A stretch of 64,000 nucleotides of DNA from an uncultured Candidatus Melainabacteria bacterium. Its GTDB lineage: Bacteria; Cyanobacteriota; Vampirovibrionia; Gastranaerophilales; Gastranaerophilaceae. The stretch is from the NCBI GenBank assembly GCA_934754505.1, contig CAKVIE010000004.1, positions 95,375-159,374 of the forward strand. The letters are read 5' to 3'. A model generated the notes under the pieces. That model did no database searches and was not told the DNA's origin. It saw only the letters and a list, made by a program, of their open reading frames with translations. Of the stretch, positions 8,811 through 16,407 are shown piece by piece (position 1 is the stretch's first letter; each line of letters opens with the position of its first letter). The position numbers were made by a program, and so were the translations under genes.

Positions 8811-8857
8811 CTCTCTCTCTCTAAAAAATCTTTAGCCCTCTTTGAGGGCTTTTTTTT
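8811..8857 (+). terminator. CU-tract 3' UTR and rho-independent terminator
   Basis: A CTCTCTCTCT tract (8811-8822) is followed by an AGCCCTC (8834-8840)/GAGGGCT (8844-8850) hairpin and eight T. The 3' UTR from about 8761 is homologous to that of the small ORF at 30255-30422. Confidence 0.85.
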
Positions 8858-8913
8858 GTTTAAAATTTTGCCGTTTTAAACTTTGGCAATTCTTTAATTT
8901 CGCAATTTGCAGA

Positions 8914-10185
8914 TTATTTTGAAAAATTTTTGATATATTTAAAAATATCGAACTTTGTTTTTAGTGATTTTAGTGTCATTCTTCTGATTTTTCCCGTGAC
9001 AAAATAATCTTTGAATGCTCTATCGTGTAAAGCACCTATTGCCCATAAAATTCCGACATAGCCGTTTGGACTCGGGGCATCATAAGCATATTTATCGTTC
9101 AGATAAATTGCAAAATTCAGTGCTTCTTGTGGTGATTGAGTCCATTCGGAAATCTTTTTTGCCCAATACATTCTCAAATAGCCGTGAATTTTTCCCTCTG
9201 TTTTTAACTGATTTTGCGTAGCATTCCACAATTTATCGTGTGTTTTTGCCTGTTCAAAATCTTCCAATGAATACAAATACCCTCTTATATCGTTTTTATG
9301 TGCATTCAGTGAATTTTTTGCCCATTGTGATATGCAATCAAAAGTTTTGAAATCCTTGCAATGCAAACAAAAATTGTCGGCAAGCTCTTTCCTTACGATA
9401 AGTTCTTCTAAAAATGCTTCTTTGTTTTCGTCTGAAACGTCTGATTTGACGGCTTCTAACGCAACTCTTTGGCTCGAAATAAAACCTAAATTCAAATATA
9501 CGGAAAGCCCTGATGATACGTTTTTTACAGGATTGTTTTTAAATTCGGCATAATATTGCAATTTGTTTTTGATAAAATCTTGTAAAACCAAGTCGGCTTT
9601 TGTTTTTTCAGTTGTGATATTTGGAAATTCCGTCAAAAATTTAAAAATATTCCCGTAAATTTTTCGTCTGTAAGTTGCGGCATTATATTCTTGCTTATTT
9701 GATGCAAATCTTGTCGGAACGATGTTGTGACTGTCAGTTTCATAAATTTTAAAATCGGCGTTATCCAAGAAATTTTTGTTTTCAATGGGGTTAAAATCAG
9801 TAATTAAAAGAGCTGTGTTGATTTTGTTTAAATAATTAATAAGGCTGCCTTCGACGAAGATTTCAAAATCTAAACCTGCGTTTTTAAAGCATTTTCCTGC
9901 CGTTATAATTTGTCTGTTGATAAAATTCTGTTTCGATTTTTGCTCAAATGAAAAATGAGGAATTATTATTTTTAAAGGCAAATCAAGTTCTTGTGATTTT
10001 TTCAGTGCGAATTGCAGTGCAAAATTATCTTTACAACGTATTTCCCTGTTGCAAAAATAGACGACAATACCGTTTTTTATCGGCTTATTGTTAAAATCAA
10101 AAATTCTTTCGGGCTGAACGTTGTTTTCAAGCTGAAAATCACTCGGAAGGTATTTTAAAATAGTGTTTTTTACAATTCGCCTCAT
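8914..10185 (-). CDS. phr: Class II CPD photolyase
   Basis: This 423-aa flavoenzyme uses blue light to split cyclobutane pyrimidine dimers. The C-terminal FAD/DNA-binding part carries the class II hallmarks: YLRMYWAKKISEWT (about 336-349), YLNDKYAYDAPSPNGYVG (about 362-379), WAIGALHDRAF (about 382-392) and the GKIRRMT end. The N-terminal half is the Rossmann-like antenna domain (VVYFCNREIRCKDNFAL). Class II is the type common in plants, metazoans, poxviruses and scattered bacteria, so lateral transfer is plausible. It stands alone between the repeat gap and the DpnII cassette. Confidence 0.92.
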   Translation of the reverse strand: MRRIVKNTILKYLPSDFQLENNVQPERIFDFNNKPIKNGIVVYFCNREIRCKDNFALQFALKKSQELDLPLKIIIPHFSFEQKSKQNFINRQIITAGKCFKNAGLDFEIFVEGSLINYLNKINTALLITDFNPIENKNFLDNADFKIYETDSHNIVPTRFASNKQEYNAATYRRKIYGNIFKFLTEFPNITTEKTKADLVLQDFIKNKLQYYAEFKNNPVKNVSSGLSVYLNLGFISSQRVALEAVKSDVSDENKEAFLEELIVRKELADNFCLHCKDFKTFDCISQWAKNSLNAHKNDIRGYLYSLEDFEQAKTHDKLWNATQNQLKTEGKIHGYLRMYWAKKISEWTQSPQEALNFAIYLNDKYAYDAPSPNGYVGILWAIGALHDRAFKDYFVTGKIRRMTLKSLKTKFDIFKYIKNFSK

Positions 10186-10353
10186 TAAAAATTTTTACGA
10201 AAAACAAAAATGTTTTTCATTACCGAAAAGGCTGATTGTAAAAATAATTTAAGGTTTATAATTTTTAATTATAAAATAATTTTTTTATTAACATATTACA
10301 ATTTTCTATTAACATAAACCTTCATATTCTAAAATTTATTTGTTTATTTGTAA

Positions 10354-10359
10354 TATAAT
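10354..10359 (+). promoter_or_regulatory. -10 box implying a leaderless dpnA message
   Basis: TATAAT lies only 6 nt before the ATG at 10366, so the expected transcription start coincides with the start codon. No Shine-Dalgarno is present. The AT-rich region upstream has a 9-bp inverted repeat (AAGGTTTAT 10251-10259, ATAAACCTT 10314-10322) that could be a regulatory site. Nothing else is seen in 10186-10365. Confidence 0.5.
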
Positions 10360-10365
10360 CAATTC

Positions 10366-11169
10366 ATGCAAAAGTTTTATAAAAAAGAAGATATAACTTT
10401 GTTTCAGGGTGATTGTATTGAAATTTTAAACAAAGCAACTCCTGAATCTGTTGATATGATTTTTGCAGACCCGCCATATATGTTATCTAATGGCGGAATT
10501 ACTTGCCATGCGGGTAAAGTTGTTTCTGTAAATAAAGGTAAGTGGGATAAAAGCAAAGGATTTGATGAAGATTTTGATTTTCATCAGAAATGGATTAATG
10601 CTTGTAAAAGAGTTTTAAAACCTAATGGAACAATTTGGATATCCGGAACTTATCATTCAATTTATGCTTGTGGATTTGCGTTACAAAAAACTGGTTTTAA
10701 GATTCTAAACGACATTTGTTGGTTTAAACCTAATGCTTCTCCAAATATGAGTTGCCGATATTTTACAGCAAGCCATGAAACCTTATTATGGGCAAAAATA
10801 GATAACGAAACAAAGCATATATTTAATTATGAAACAATGAAAAATGGTAAATGGTCAGATGATTTTATAAAAAAACCTGAAAAACAAATGCGTTCGGTAT
10901 GGGCGATTGGGACACCCAAATCTTATGAAAAAGAATTTGGTAAACATCCGACTCAAAAACCTTTAGAATTATTAAGACGTGTAATTCTTGCTTCTACTAA
11001 TGAAGGTGACTTGATTTTAGATCCGTTTACAGGTAGCTCAACAACTGGTATAATGGCGTTACATTTAAATAGAAAATTTATAGGAATAGATTTGGAAAAA
11101 GAGTTTTTAGACCTTTCTGTAAAAAGGTTTGAACAAGTTTTTTCTAAGAAAGAAAAACAATGGCAGTAG
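10366..11169 (+). CDS. dpnA: Adenine-specific DNA methyltransferase, DpnA-like (GATC)
   Basis: A 267-aa N6-adenine methyltransferase of the beta class: the catalytic DPPYML motif (about residue 34) precedes the SAM-binding DPFTGSSTTGI motif (about 223-233). The order, length and the SRYFTASHETLLWAK-type block match the second methylase of DpnII systems, which in Streptococcus also methylates single-stranded GATC DNA and helps keep incoming DNA modified during transformation. It is the first gene of a three-gene cassette and overlaps the next gene by 10 bp. The message appears leaderless (see the -10 at 10354). Confidence 0.9.
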   Translation: MQKFYKKEDITLFQGDCIEILNKATPESVDMIFADPPYMLSNGGITCHAGKVVSVNKGKWDKSKGFDEDFDFHQKWINACKRVLKPNGTIWISGTYHSIYACGFALQKTGFKILNDICWFKPNASPNMSCRYFTASHETLLWAKIDNETKHIFNYETMKNGKWSDDFIKKPEKQMRSVWAIGTPKSYEKEFGKHPTQKPLELLRRVILASTNEGDLILDPFTGSSTTGIMALHLNRKFIGIDLEKEFLDLSVKRFEQVFSKKEKQWQ

Positions 11170-12002
11170 AAATAATACAATTAAATCAAACAACTTACCC
11201 AATAGTTAAATGGGTTGGTGGGAAGCGTCAGCTTATGTTTGAATTACTTAAAAATTTGCCAAAAAGTTATAATAGATATTACGAACCGTTTATTGGCGGT
11301 GGTGCATTGTTTTTTGAATTACAACCGGATAATGCATATGTATCAGATATGAACGAAGAACTTATAAATCTTTATTCTGTTGTTCGAAATGATGTTTATG
11401 AATTAATACACGATTTAAGTAAACATAAAAATTCAAAAGAATATTTTTTAGAAATTCGCAATCTTGACAGAACAGAACAATATGCAAAACTTTCAAATGT
11501 TGAAAGAGCAAGTCGTTTTATTTACCTTAATAGAACATGTTTTAATGGATTGTATCGAGTAAATACTCAAGGGCAATTTAATGTTCCATTTGGAAATTAT
11601 AAAAATCCTAAAATTATCGATGAAAATAATCTTTTAAATTGTTCCGAACTTTTAAAAAAAACAGAAATTAGATGTGCTGATTTTTCTGAAATTTTAAATA
11701 AAGTTCAAAAAGGTGACTTTGTGTATTTTGATCCGCCTTATGTACCATTAACCGAAACTTCAAGTTTTACTTCATATACAAAAGATGGTTTCGATCTTGA
11801 TATGCAATTTAAGCTCAGAGATGTTTGTTATGAATTGGATTCAATGGGTGTAAAATTTATGCTATCAAATTCAGATACTAAATTTGTTAATGAGTTATAT
11901 GCAAATTATGAAATTAAAAAAGTTTTTGCTTCTCGTCAAATAAATGCGAATGCTGATGGTAGAGGTAAAATAACGGAGGTTTTAGTTAAAAATTATGATT
12001 AG
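11160..12002 (+). CDS. dpnM: GATC DNA adenine methyltransferase, DpnM/Dam type
   Basis: A 280-aa alpha-class N6-adenine methyltransferase. The SAM-binding segment KWVGGKRQL (about 14-22) with EPFIGGGALFFEL (about 42-54) precedes the catalytic DPPYVPL (about 193-199), as in Dam and DpnM. It methylates adenine in double-stranded GATC to protect host DNA from the endonuclease encoded next. It overlaps dpnA by 10 bp at its start and the endonuclease by 8 bp at its end, so the three proteins should be made from one mRNA. Confidence 0.93.
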   Translation: MAVEIIQLNQTTYPIVKWVGGKRQLMFELLKNLPKSYNRYYEPFIGGGALFFELQPDNAYVSDMNEELINLYSVVRNDVYELIHDLSKHKNSKEYFLEIRNLDRTEQYAKLSNVERASRFIYLNRTCFNGLYRVNTQGQFNVPFGNYKNPKIIDENNLLNCSELLKKTEIRCADFSEILNKVQKGDFVYFDPPYVPLTETSSFTSYTKDGFDLDMQFKLRDVCYELDSMGVKFMLSNSDTKFVNELYANYEIKKVFASRQINANADGRGKITEVLVKNYD

Positions 12003-12852
12003 AAATTTTGACGAATGGTTTACAACCTTTAGACCTTGTATTGCTGATTATTGTTATTATGTTGATTTTGATAAAGTAAACAAAAATGTAGATAGAATTA
12101 AAGTTGAATTAAATATTTTAAATTCACTTGTAGGCTCCAAAAATATTGAGCAAGATTTTGAAAAAATTATAAAAAAATATCCTGAAACTTTAAAATGTAT
12201 TCCACTTCTTTTAGCTGTTCGTTCAAATGAAATTTCTGTTACAGATGCTGACGGCGAGTATGATTTTTCTTTTAGTAAGTGTAATTATAGTATTGAAGAA
12301 TATAAAATGTTTATGAGAAAAACTAAATTATTTGACTTGCTTGAAAATCATATTGTAAATAATTTAGTTGATTATGCCACAGGTGTGGAAACAGGTTTGG
12401 ATAGTAATGGTCGTAAAAATCGTGGTGGACATTTGATGGAAAATCTTGTTGAAAGTTATATCCAAAAAGCAGGTTTGGTTAAAAATAAAAACTACTTCAA
12501 AGAAATGTATATTCACGAAATTGAAGAAAAATGGAATATAAATTTATCTGCGATTTCAAATCAAGGCAAAATGGAAAAACGTTTTGATTTTGTAATAAAA
12601 ACTGATAATCAAATCTATGTAATTGAAACTAATTTCTATTCAAGTGGTGGTTCAAAATTAAACGAGACTGCAAGAAGTTATAAAACATTAGCACAAGAAG
12701 TGGCAACCATAGAAGGAGTCACTTTTGTATGGTTTACAGATGGTTGCGGTTGGAATAGTGCAAGACATAATTTAGAAGAAACTTTTGATGTTTTAGATAC
12801 GGTTTATAATATACAAGATTTAGATTGTGGTGTTCTCAAAGAACTAACATAA
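11995..12852 (+). CDS. dpnB: Type II restriction endonuclease DpnII/MboI (GATC)
   Basis: A 285-aa endonuclease of the DpnII/MboI family, which cuts unmethylated GATC. It begins NFDEWFTTFRPCIADYCYYVDF, shares the central NRGGHLMENLVESYI block (about 143-157) and has the PD-(D/E)xK-like catalytic region KRFDFVIKTDNQIYVIETNFY (about 197-217), with D and E-x-N replacing the usual E-x-K. Near-full length suggests an active enzyme. The gene order here is dpnA-dpnM-endonuclease, whereas the pneumococcal locus runs dpnM-dpnA-endonuclease. A terminator follows at 12915. Confidence 0.93.
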   Translation: MIRNFDEWFTTFRPCIADYCYYVDFDKVNKNVDRIKVELNILNSLVGSKNIEQDFEKIIKKYPETLKCIPLLLAVRSNEISVTDADGEYDFSFSKCNYSIEEYKMFMRKTKLFDLLENHIVNNLVDYATGVETGLDSNGRKNRGGHLMENLVESYIQKAGLVKNKNYFKEMYIHEIEEKWNINLSAISNQGKMEKRFDFVIKTDNQIYVIETNFYSSGGSKLNETARSYKTLAQEVATIEGVTFVWFTDGCGWNSARHNLEETFDVLDTVYNIQDLDCGVLKELT

Positions 12853-12914
12853 GTTTTTGTACTTGTAAATAAGCAATAATCGATGTAAAAATAATTTTAA
12901 TTCTGCAAAAAATT

Positions 12915-12940
12915 AAAAGACCCACCGATGTGAGTCTTTT
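12915..12940. terminator. Terminator between the DpnII cassette and tRNA-Gly
   Basis: An 11-bp stem (AAAAGACCCAC at 12915-12925, GTGAGTCTTTT at 12930-12940, one mismatch on this strand) with a 4-nt loop. It can end both the plus-strand cassette and the minus-strand tRNA transcript, whose strand pairs it as G-U. Confidence 0.75.
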
Positions 12941-12952
12941 TAATGTTTTAAA

Positions 12953-13028
12953 TGGAGCGGAAGACGAGGCTCGAACTCGCGACAGCCTGCTTGGAAGGCA
13001 GGTACTCTACCAACTGAGCTACTTCCGC
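12953..13028 (-). tRNA. tRNA-Gly(TCC)
   Basis: A 76-nt gene with a 7-bp acceptor (GCGGAAG/CTTCCGC), D-arm TAGCTCAGTTGGTAGAG, anticodon loop CTTCCAA giving anticodon TCC, T-loop GTTCGAG and an encoded CCA end. It lies immediately downstream of the restriction cassette on the opposite strand. Confidence 0.97.
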
Positions 13029-13093
13029 ATCAGTTTGTAATCTAATACTAAAATAAAAATATTTTTTTTTCAAGTGATTTTTGCTTTTTGTTG

Positions 13094-13978
13094 CTATTTT
13101 ATTTTTTGTGCATCTAAAATCAACATCTCAAGCTCAACATCATCGTTTTCTCTTATTGCATCTTCATACATTCTTGAATCCGCCTGATATCCGTCACGTT
13201 CCATTTTTTCATACATTTCAAGTCTTTGCTGTGCAATCTCCGAATCAGGATTTAAATGCAGGCAAACTTTATAATACTCAATAGCTTTCTCTTTATCGCC
13301 CAATTTTTCATAACAAACTGCCGTTGCAAGATTTGTTCCGTAATCCTCTAAATTCCCCGACAACAACGACAAATTATAAAATTCTATTGCGTTATTAAAA
13401 TTAGAAAATTTATAATAATAATCGCCTAAAGCCTTATGAACAGCAGGGTTTTTCGGATATGTCGCATATGCTTCCATCAAAATTTGCTTGCTTTCTTCTT
13501 CTCTGCCCAAATACGTTGCCATTGCTCCTGCTCCGAGCAATGCTTCTATGTTTCCCGGGTAATGCTTCAAATATTCCTTGTAATACATCAAAGCTTTTCT
13601 TACCTTATAACGTTTTTCAGGCTCGTCATAAGCATTCAACGCCTCTCTGACACTTTGCTTTGCAATATTAAAATATTCCGACGGCGAAATTCTTGTGTCT
13701 AAATCGAGTTGATTGTAATTTCCAAGCTGTGCTCTGCGTTTTGCTTCTTCTTCCTCGTTCCAAACGCCTTCTTCTATTTTTATTTCTTTGATAACTTCCG
13801 AATAATCAAGGTTCATCGGAATGTATTGCTCCGGTTCGTCTTTCGTTTCCGCAGCATTAACAGGTGTCGTTACCTTTTTATCTTTTTCCTCGTCCATGTT
13901 GACAACTTCACATATCAAAAACAGTATCGACAAGGTTATCGTTATTTTTATAAAGTATTTTATAATAGTCTTTTCCAT
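13094..13978 (-). CDS. Membrane-anchored TPR protein
   Basis: A 294-aa protein with one N-terminal transmembrane segment (about 8-25), a charged linker, and tetratricopeptide repeats over about residues 125-270. Recognisable units are ALLGAGAMATYLGREEESKQ, AVHKALGDYYYKFSNFNNAI and TAVCYEKLGDKEKAIEYYKV. TPR proteins act as scaffolds, often in envelope assembly; the partner is unknown. It is divergent from nuoA across an 89-bp AT-rich gap and shows no clear Shine-Dalgarno. Confidence 0.75.
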   Translation of the reverse strand: MEKTIIKYFIKITITLSILFLICEVVNMDEEKDKKVTTPVNAAETKDEPEQYIPMNLDYSEVIKEIKIEEGVWNEEEEAKRRAQLGNYNQLDLDTRISPSEYFNIAKQSVREALNAYDEPEKRYKVRKALMYYKEYLKHYPGNIEALLGAGAMATYLGREEESKQILMEAYATYPKNPAVHKALGDYYYKFSNFNNAIEFYNLSLLSGNLEDYGTNLATAVCYEKLGDKEKAIEYYKVCLHLNPDSEIAQQRLEMYEKMERDGYQADSRMYEDAIRENDDVELEMLILDAQKIK

Positions 13979-14045
13979 TTTAAATAAAACTTAATGAACT
14001 CTTGTTTACAATCATTATAACAACAACAATACATGATATAAATAA

Positions 14046-14053
14046 TATAATAA
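14046..14053 (+). promoter_or_regulatory. Probable -10 of the nuo operon
   Basis: TATAATAA lies about 15 nt before the favoured nuoA ATG (14068), leaving almost no 5' leader. No convincing -35 was found. The gap to the divergent TPR gene is AT-rich and may carry both promoters. Confidence 0.35.
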
Positions 14054-14067
14054 CTTATGTTGCAAAA

Positions 14068-14436
14068 ATGAAAGAGGTTATTTTGCATAGCATTACGATA
14101 ACAGTCTTTTTATTGCTTTTATCATTGGGAATTGCCCTGATAATACCGCTTGCGGCAAATTTTATCTCCTCAAAAAATCCAAACGGGATTAAAAATTCTG
14201 CCTATGAATGCGGTGAAAAATCCCGCTTTGACAAAAATATTATCGTTAATTCGGAATTTTTCGGCTATTCGCTTTTATTCCTTATGTTTTCAGCTCAAAT
14301 TATATTGCTTTTCCCTTTCGCACTTGCTTTCGAAAAATTAACGTTTTTTGTGTTCTTGCAAGTCCTCATTTTCTTTGCTATAATTATTCTTTCACTATGC
14401 TATGCCGTCCAAAAAAATATGTTGAGGTTTAAATAA
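14068..14436 (+). CDS. nuoA: Complex I subunit NuoA, with key acidic residues lost
   Basis: A 122-aa, three-helix membrane subunit. The SAYECGE segment (about 44-50) matches the conserved loop YECG of NuoA. The ATG at 14068 is preferred over one at 14002 because the conserved N-terminal helix begins there. Odd: the helix that normally reads F-D-x-E-V (Asp79 and Glu81 in E. coli) reads F-S-A-Q-I at residues 74-78, so both acids of the proton path are missing. It overlaps nuoB by one base. Confidence 0.88.
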   Translation: MKEVILHSITITVFLLLLSLGIALIIPLAANFISSKNPNGIKNSAYECGEKSRFDKNIIVNSEFFGYSLLFLMFSAQIILLFPFALAFEKLTFFVFLQVLIFFAIIILSLCYAVQKNMLRFK

Positions 14437-14864
14437 TGAATTTCTTTGACGAAATTTTATATGCCGCTAAAAATCTTTCATTTTCTCCCATGCTTATTTC
14501 ATCGGGTTGCTGCGGGCATGAAGTTACTCTTGCGGCATGCTCCGATTGTGAAGAAAATTCGATTTCGGCTGAAACCTTTGTCAATTCACCAAGGCATGCC
14601 GATTTGCTAATCATCGCAGGTCCCGTCACTCACAAGTCGGCTTCTGCTATACAAAAAATTTATAAACAAATGCCTGAGCCGAAATACGTTCTCGCTGTCG
14701 GGAATTGTGCCTGCTCCGGCGGATTTTTTGAGTCTTATTCGGTTATAAAAGGCGTTGATAAAATTATTCCCGTGGATATGTTTCTGCCGATGTGTCCGCC
14801 TTCAAAAGAAGAAATTTTTGCGGCGGTAAAAAAGTTGAAATCTAAAGTCAGTTCTCAAAATTAA
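14436..14864 (+). CDS. nuoB: Complex I subunit NuoB (N2 Fe-S cluster)
   Basis: A 142-aa peripheral-arm subunit that carries the terminal [4Fe-4S] cluster N2. All four expected ligands are visible: the tandem CC in SSGCCGHE (about 23-30), the Cys in GNCACSGG (about 89-96) and the Cys in PMCPPSKEE (about 119-127). The SPRHADLLIIAGPVT and YKQMPEPKYV blocks also match. It is shorter than typical NuoB at both ends. It starts at the nuoA stop (TAATG), and nuoC follows after 12 bp. Confidence 0.92.
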   Translation: MNFFDEILYAAKNLSFSPMLISSGCCGHEVTLAACSDCEENSISAETFVNSPRHADLLIIAGPVTHKSASAIQKIYKQMPEPKYVLAVGNCACSGGFFESYSVIKGVDKIIPVDMFLPMCPPSKEEIFAAVKKLKSKVSSQN

Positions 14865-14876
14865 TGGTGATATTTT

Positions 14877-15311
14877 ATGAATTCTTTAAACGAAAAATTT
14901 AATATTATTGAAACTGTCGAAACTAAAAACGGAGTTGAAAAATTTGTTATCGATAAAAAAGATTTGCTTCCCTGCTTATCTTTTCTAAAAGAAAATCAAG
15001 ATATGCTTTTGTCAATTACCGCAGTTGATTTGGCTGAAAAAATTGAGGTGATTTACGATTTATATTCTTCGCAAAATAATGAACATTTCTTGATTTCCGT
15101 AAAAGTCTATTCTGATAATCCTGTAATAGAAAGTGTTTCAAAACTTTTTAAATCGGCAGCTTTTGACGAACGTGAAATTTTTGACCTTTTTGGTGTCGAG
15201 TTTGACGGCAACGATAATTTGAAAAGATTGCTTTTGCCCGATTTTTTTGTCGGAAATCCTATGCTTAAAAGTTTTAAACCACAAAGAAATGAAAGGCAAA
15301 ATTATGCCTAA
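14877..15311 (+). CDS. nuoC: Complex I subunit NuoC
   Basis: A 144-aa subunit of the 30-kDa family. The signature near the C-terminus reads FDEREIFDLFGVEFDGNDNLKRLLLPD, matching the REVFDLFGIxFxGHPDLRRIL pattern. It is separate from nuoD, unlike the fused NuoCD of E. coli. It overlaps nuoD by 8 bp. Confidence 0.88.
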   Translation: MNSLNEKFNIIETVETKNGVEKFVIDKKDLLPCLSFLKENQDMLLSITAVDLAEKIEVIYDLYSSQNNEHFLISVKVYSDNPVIESVSKLFKSAAFDEREIFDLFGVEFDGNDNLKRLLLPDFFVGNPMLKSFKPQRNERQNYA

Positions 15312-16407
15312 ATCAGAATTTATTATAAATCTCGGTCCAAAATATCTGCAAACACAAGGTCTGCTTAAACTTGTCACGGTTTGTGATGCGGAAAAAATCA
15401 AAAGCGTTGAGCCTGTTATCGGCTATTCTCATCGTGGTTTTGAAAAAATTGCCGAAAATTTGACCTACATGCAGTATCTCCCTGCTGCTGCTAAAATTTC
15501 ACCGCTTTCGGGGTTTATGTATCAAGAGGCTTTTTGCTCCGCCGTTGAAAAACTTTGTAATATCGAAGTTCCCGAAAAGGCTGAATTTATACGTGTTTTA
15601 CTTATGGAAATGAACCGAATTTCTTCTCATTTCTTTTGGATTGGTTCTTATCTCAAGGATTTGGGCGGTTTTATTCAAATGAATTTCTGCCTTGATGTTA
15701 CCGATTTGATTCTTGATTTGTTTGAAAAAATTACCGGACAAAGATATTCCTCGGATTTCTTTACTTTCGGCGGTGTTAAAAATGATATTTCCAATGAAAT
15801 TTTGGACGAAATTCCGTCTTTATTAACCGAAATTGTTGAAAAAACAAAAATTTTAAACGATTTGGCTGTCGATAATCCCTCTTTCATTTCAAGAACTGCC
15901 AATGTCGGAATTCTTACGAAAAAAACAGCTCTGAATTATTCTATAACAGGCATTAATTTGCGTGCTTCGGGTGCAGATACGGATTTTAGAAAAAAACAAC
16001 CGTATTCTGCCTATGATAAACTCGATTTTGATGTGCCTTTGAGAAAAACAGGCGATTCTTATGACAGATTTGTTTTGAGAACGGAAGAAATTCTTCAATC
16101 CGTAAAAATTATTCAACAATGCTTGACAAAGCTGAAAAACACTAATGGTGTTTTTGATTTGGGCATAAATCAAATAGAATTGATTCCCGAAAAGAAAATG
16201 GTATCTTCTTATGTCGAAAGCTCAAACGGGTTGGTTGTTTGCACGATAGTTTCCGATGGAACAAACAAACCTCAAAGAGTAAAATGGCGGACAGCTTCGT
16301 TTTATTCTGTTCAAATTTTGCCTTTGTTGTTAAAAAACCGCTATATTGCGGATATTATGACGATTGTCGGAAGTTTTGATATAAATATGTCGGAGGCGGA
16401 CAGATAA
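15304..16407 (+). CDS. nuoD: Complex I subunit NuoD, quinone-binding His and Tyr missing
   Basis: A 367-aa 49-kDa-family subunit. The start at 15304 has an AAAGG box; an ATG at 15247 in frame is disfavoured because it lies inside nuoC. Family blocks are clear: IGYSHRGFEKIAEN (39-52), NRISSHFFWIGS, LRASGADTDFRKKQPYS and the C-terminal SEADR. Odd: the segment normally PQHPSTHG reads PKYLQTQG (12-19), losing both His including the equivalent of Thermus His38, and the DYLSG segment reads SPLSG (66-70), replacing the equivalent of Tyr87 by Pro. These are the quinone head-group ligands. No hydrogenase-type CxxC pairs are present, so it is not a NiFe hydrogenase. Confidence 0.9.
   Translation: MPKSEFIINLGPKYLQTQGLLKLVTVCDAEKIKSVEPVIGYSHRGFEKIAENLTYMQYLPAAAKISPLSGFMYQEAFCSAVEKLCNIEVPEKAEFIRVLLMEMNRISSHFFWIGSYLKDLGGFIQMNFCLDVTDLILDLFEKITGQRYSSDFFTFGGVKNDISNEILDEIPSLLTEIVEKTKILNDLAVDNPSFISRTANVGILTKKTALNYSITGINLRASGADTDFRKKQPYSAYDKLDFDVPLRKTGDSYDRFVLRTEEILQSVKIIQQCLTKLKNTNGVFDLGINQIELIPEKKMVSSYVESSNGLVVCTIVSDGTNKPQRVKWRTASFYSVQILPLLLKNRYIADIMTIVGSFDINMSEADR

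Noticed and set aside
15138..15401. 87-codon minus-strand ORF across the nuoC-nuoD junction
   Set aside because: A mirror of conserved complex I coding sequence, with no ribosome site.
15304..16407. NuoD-like protein as a group 4 NiFe hydrogenase large subunit
   Set aside because: Both CxxC pairs that bind NiFe are absent and the C-terminus is the complex I SEADR form.
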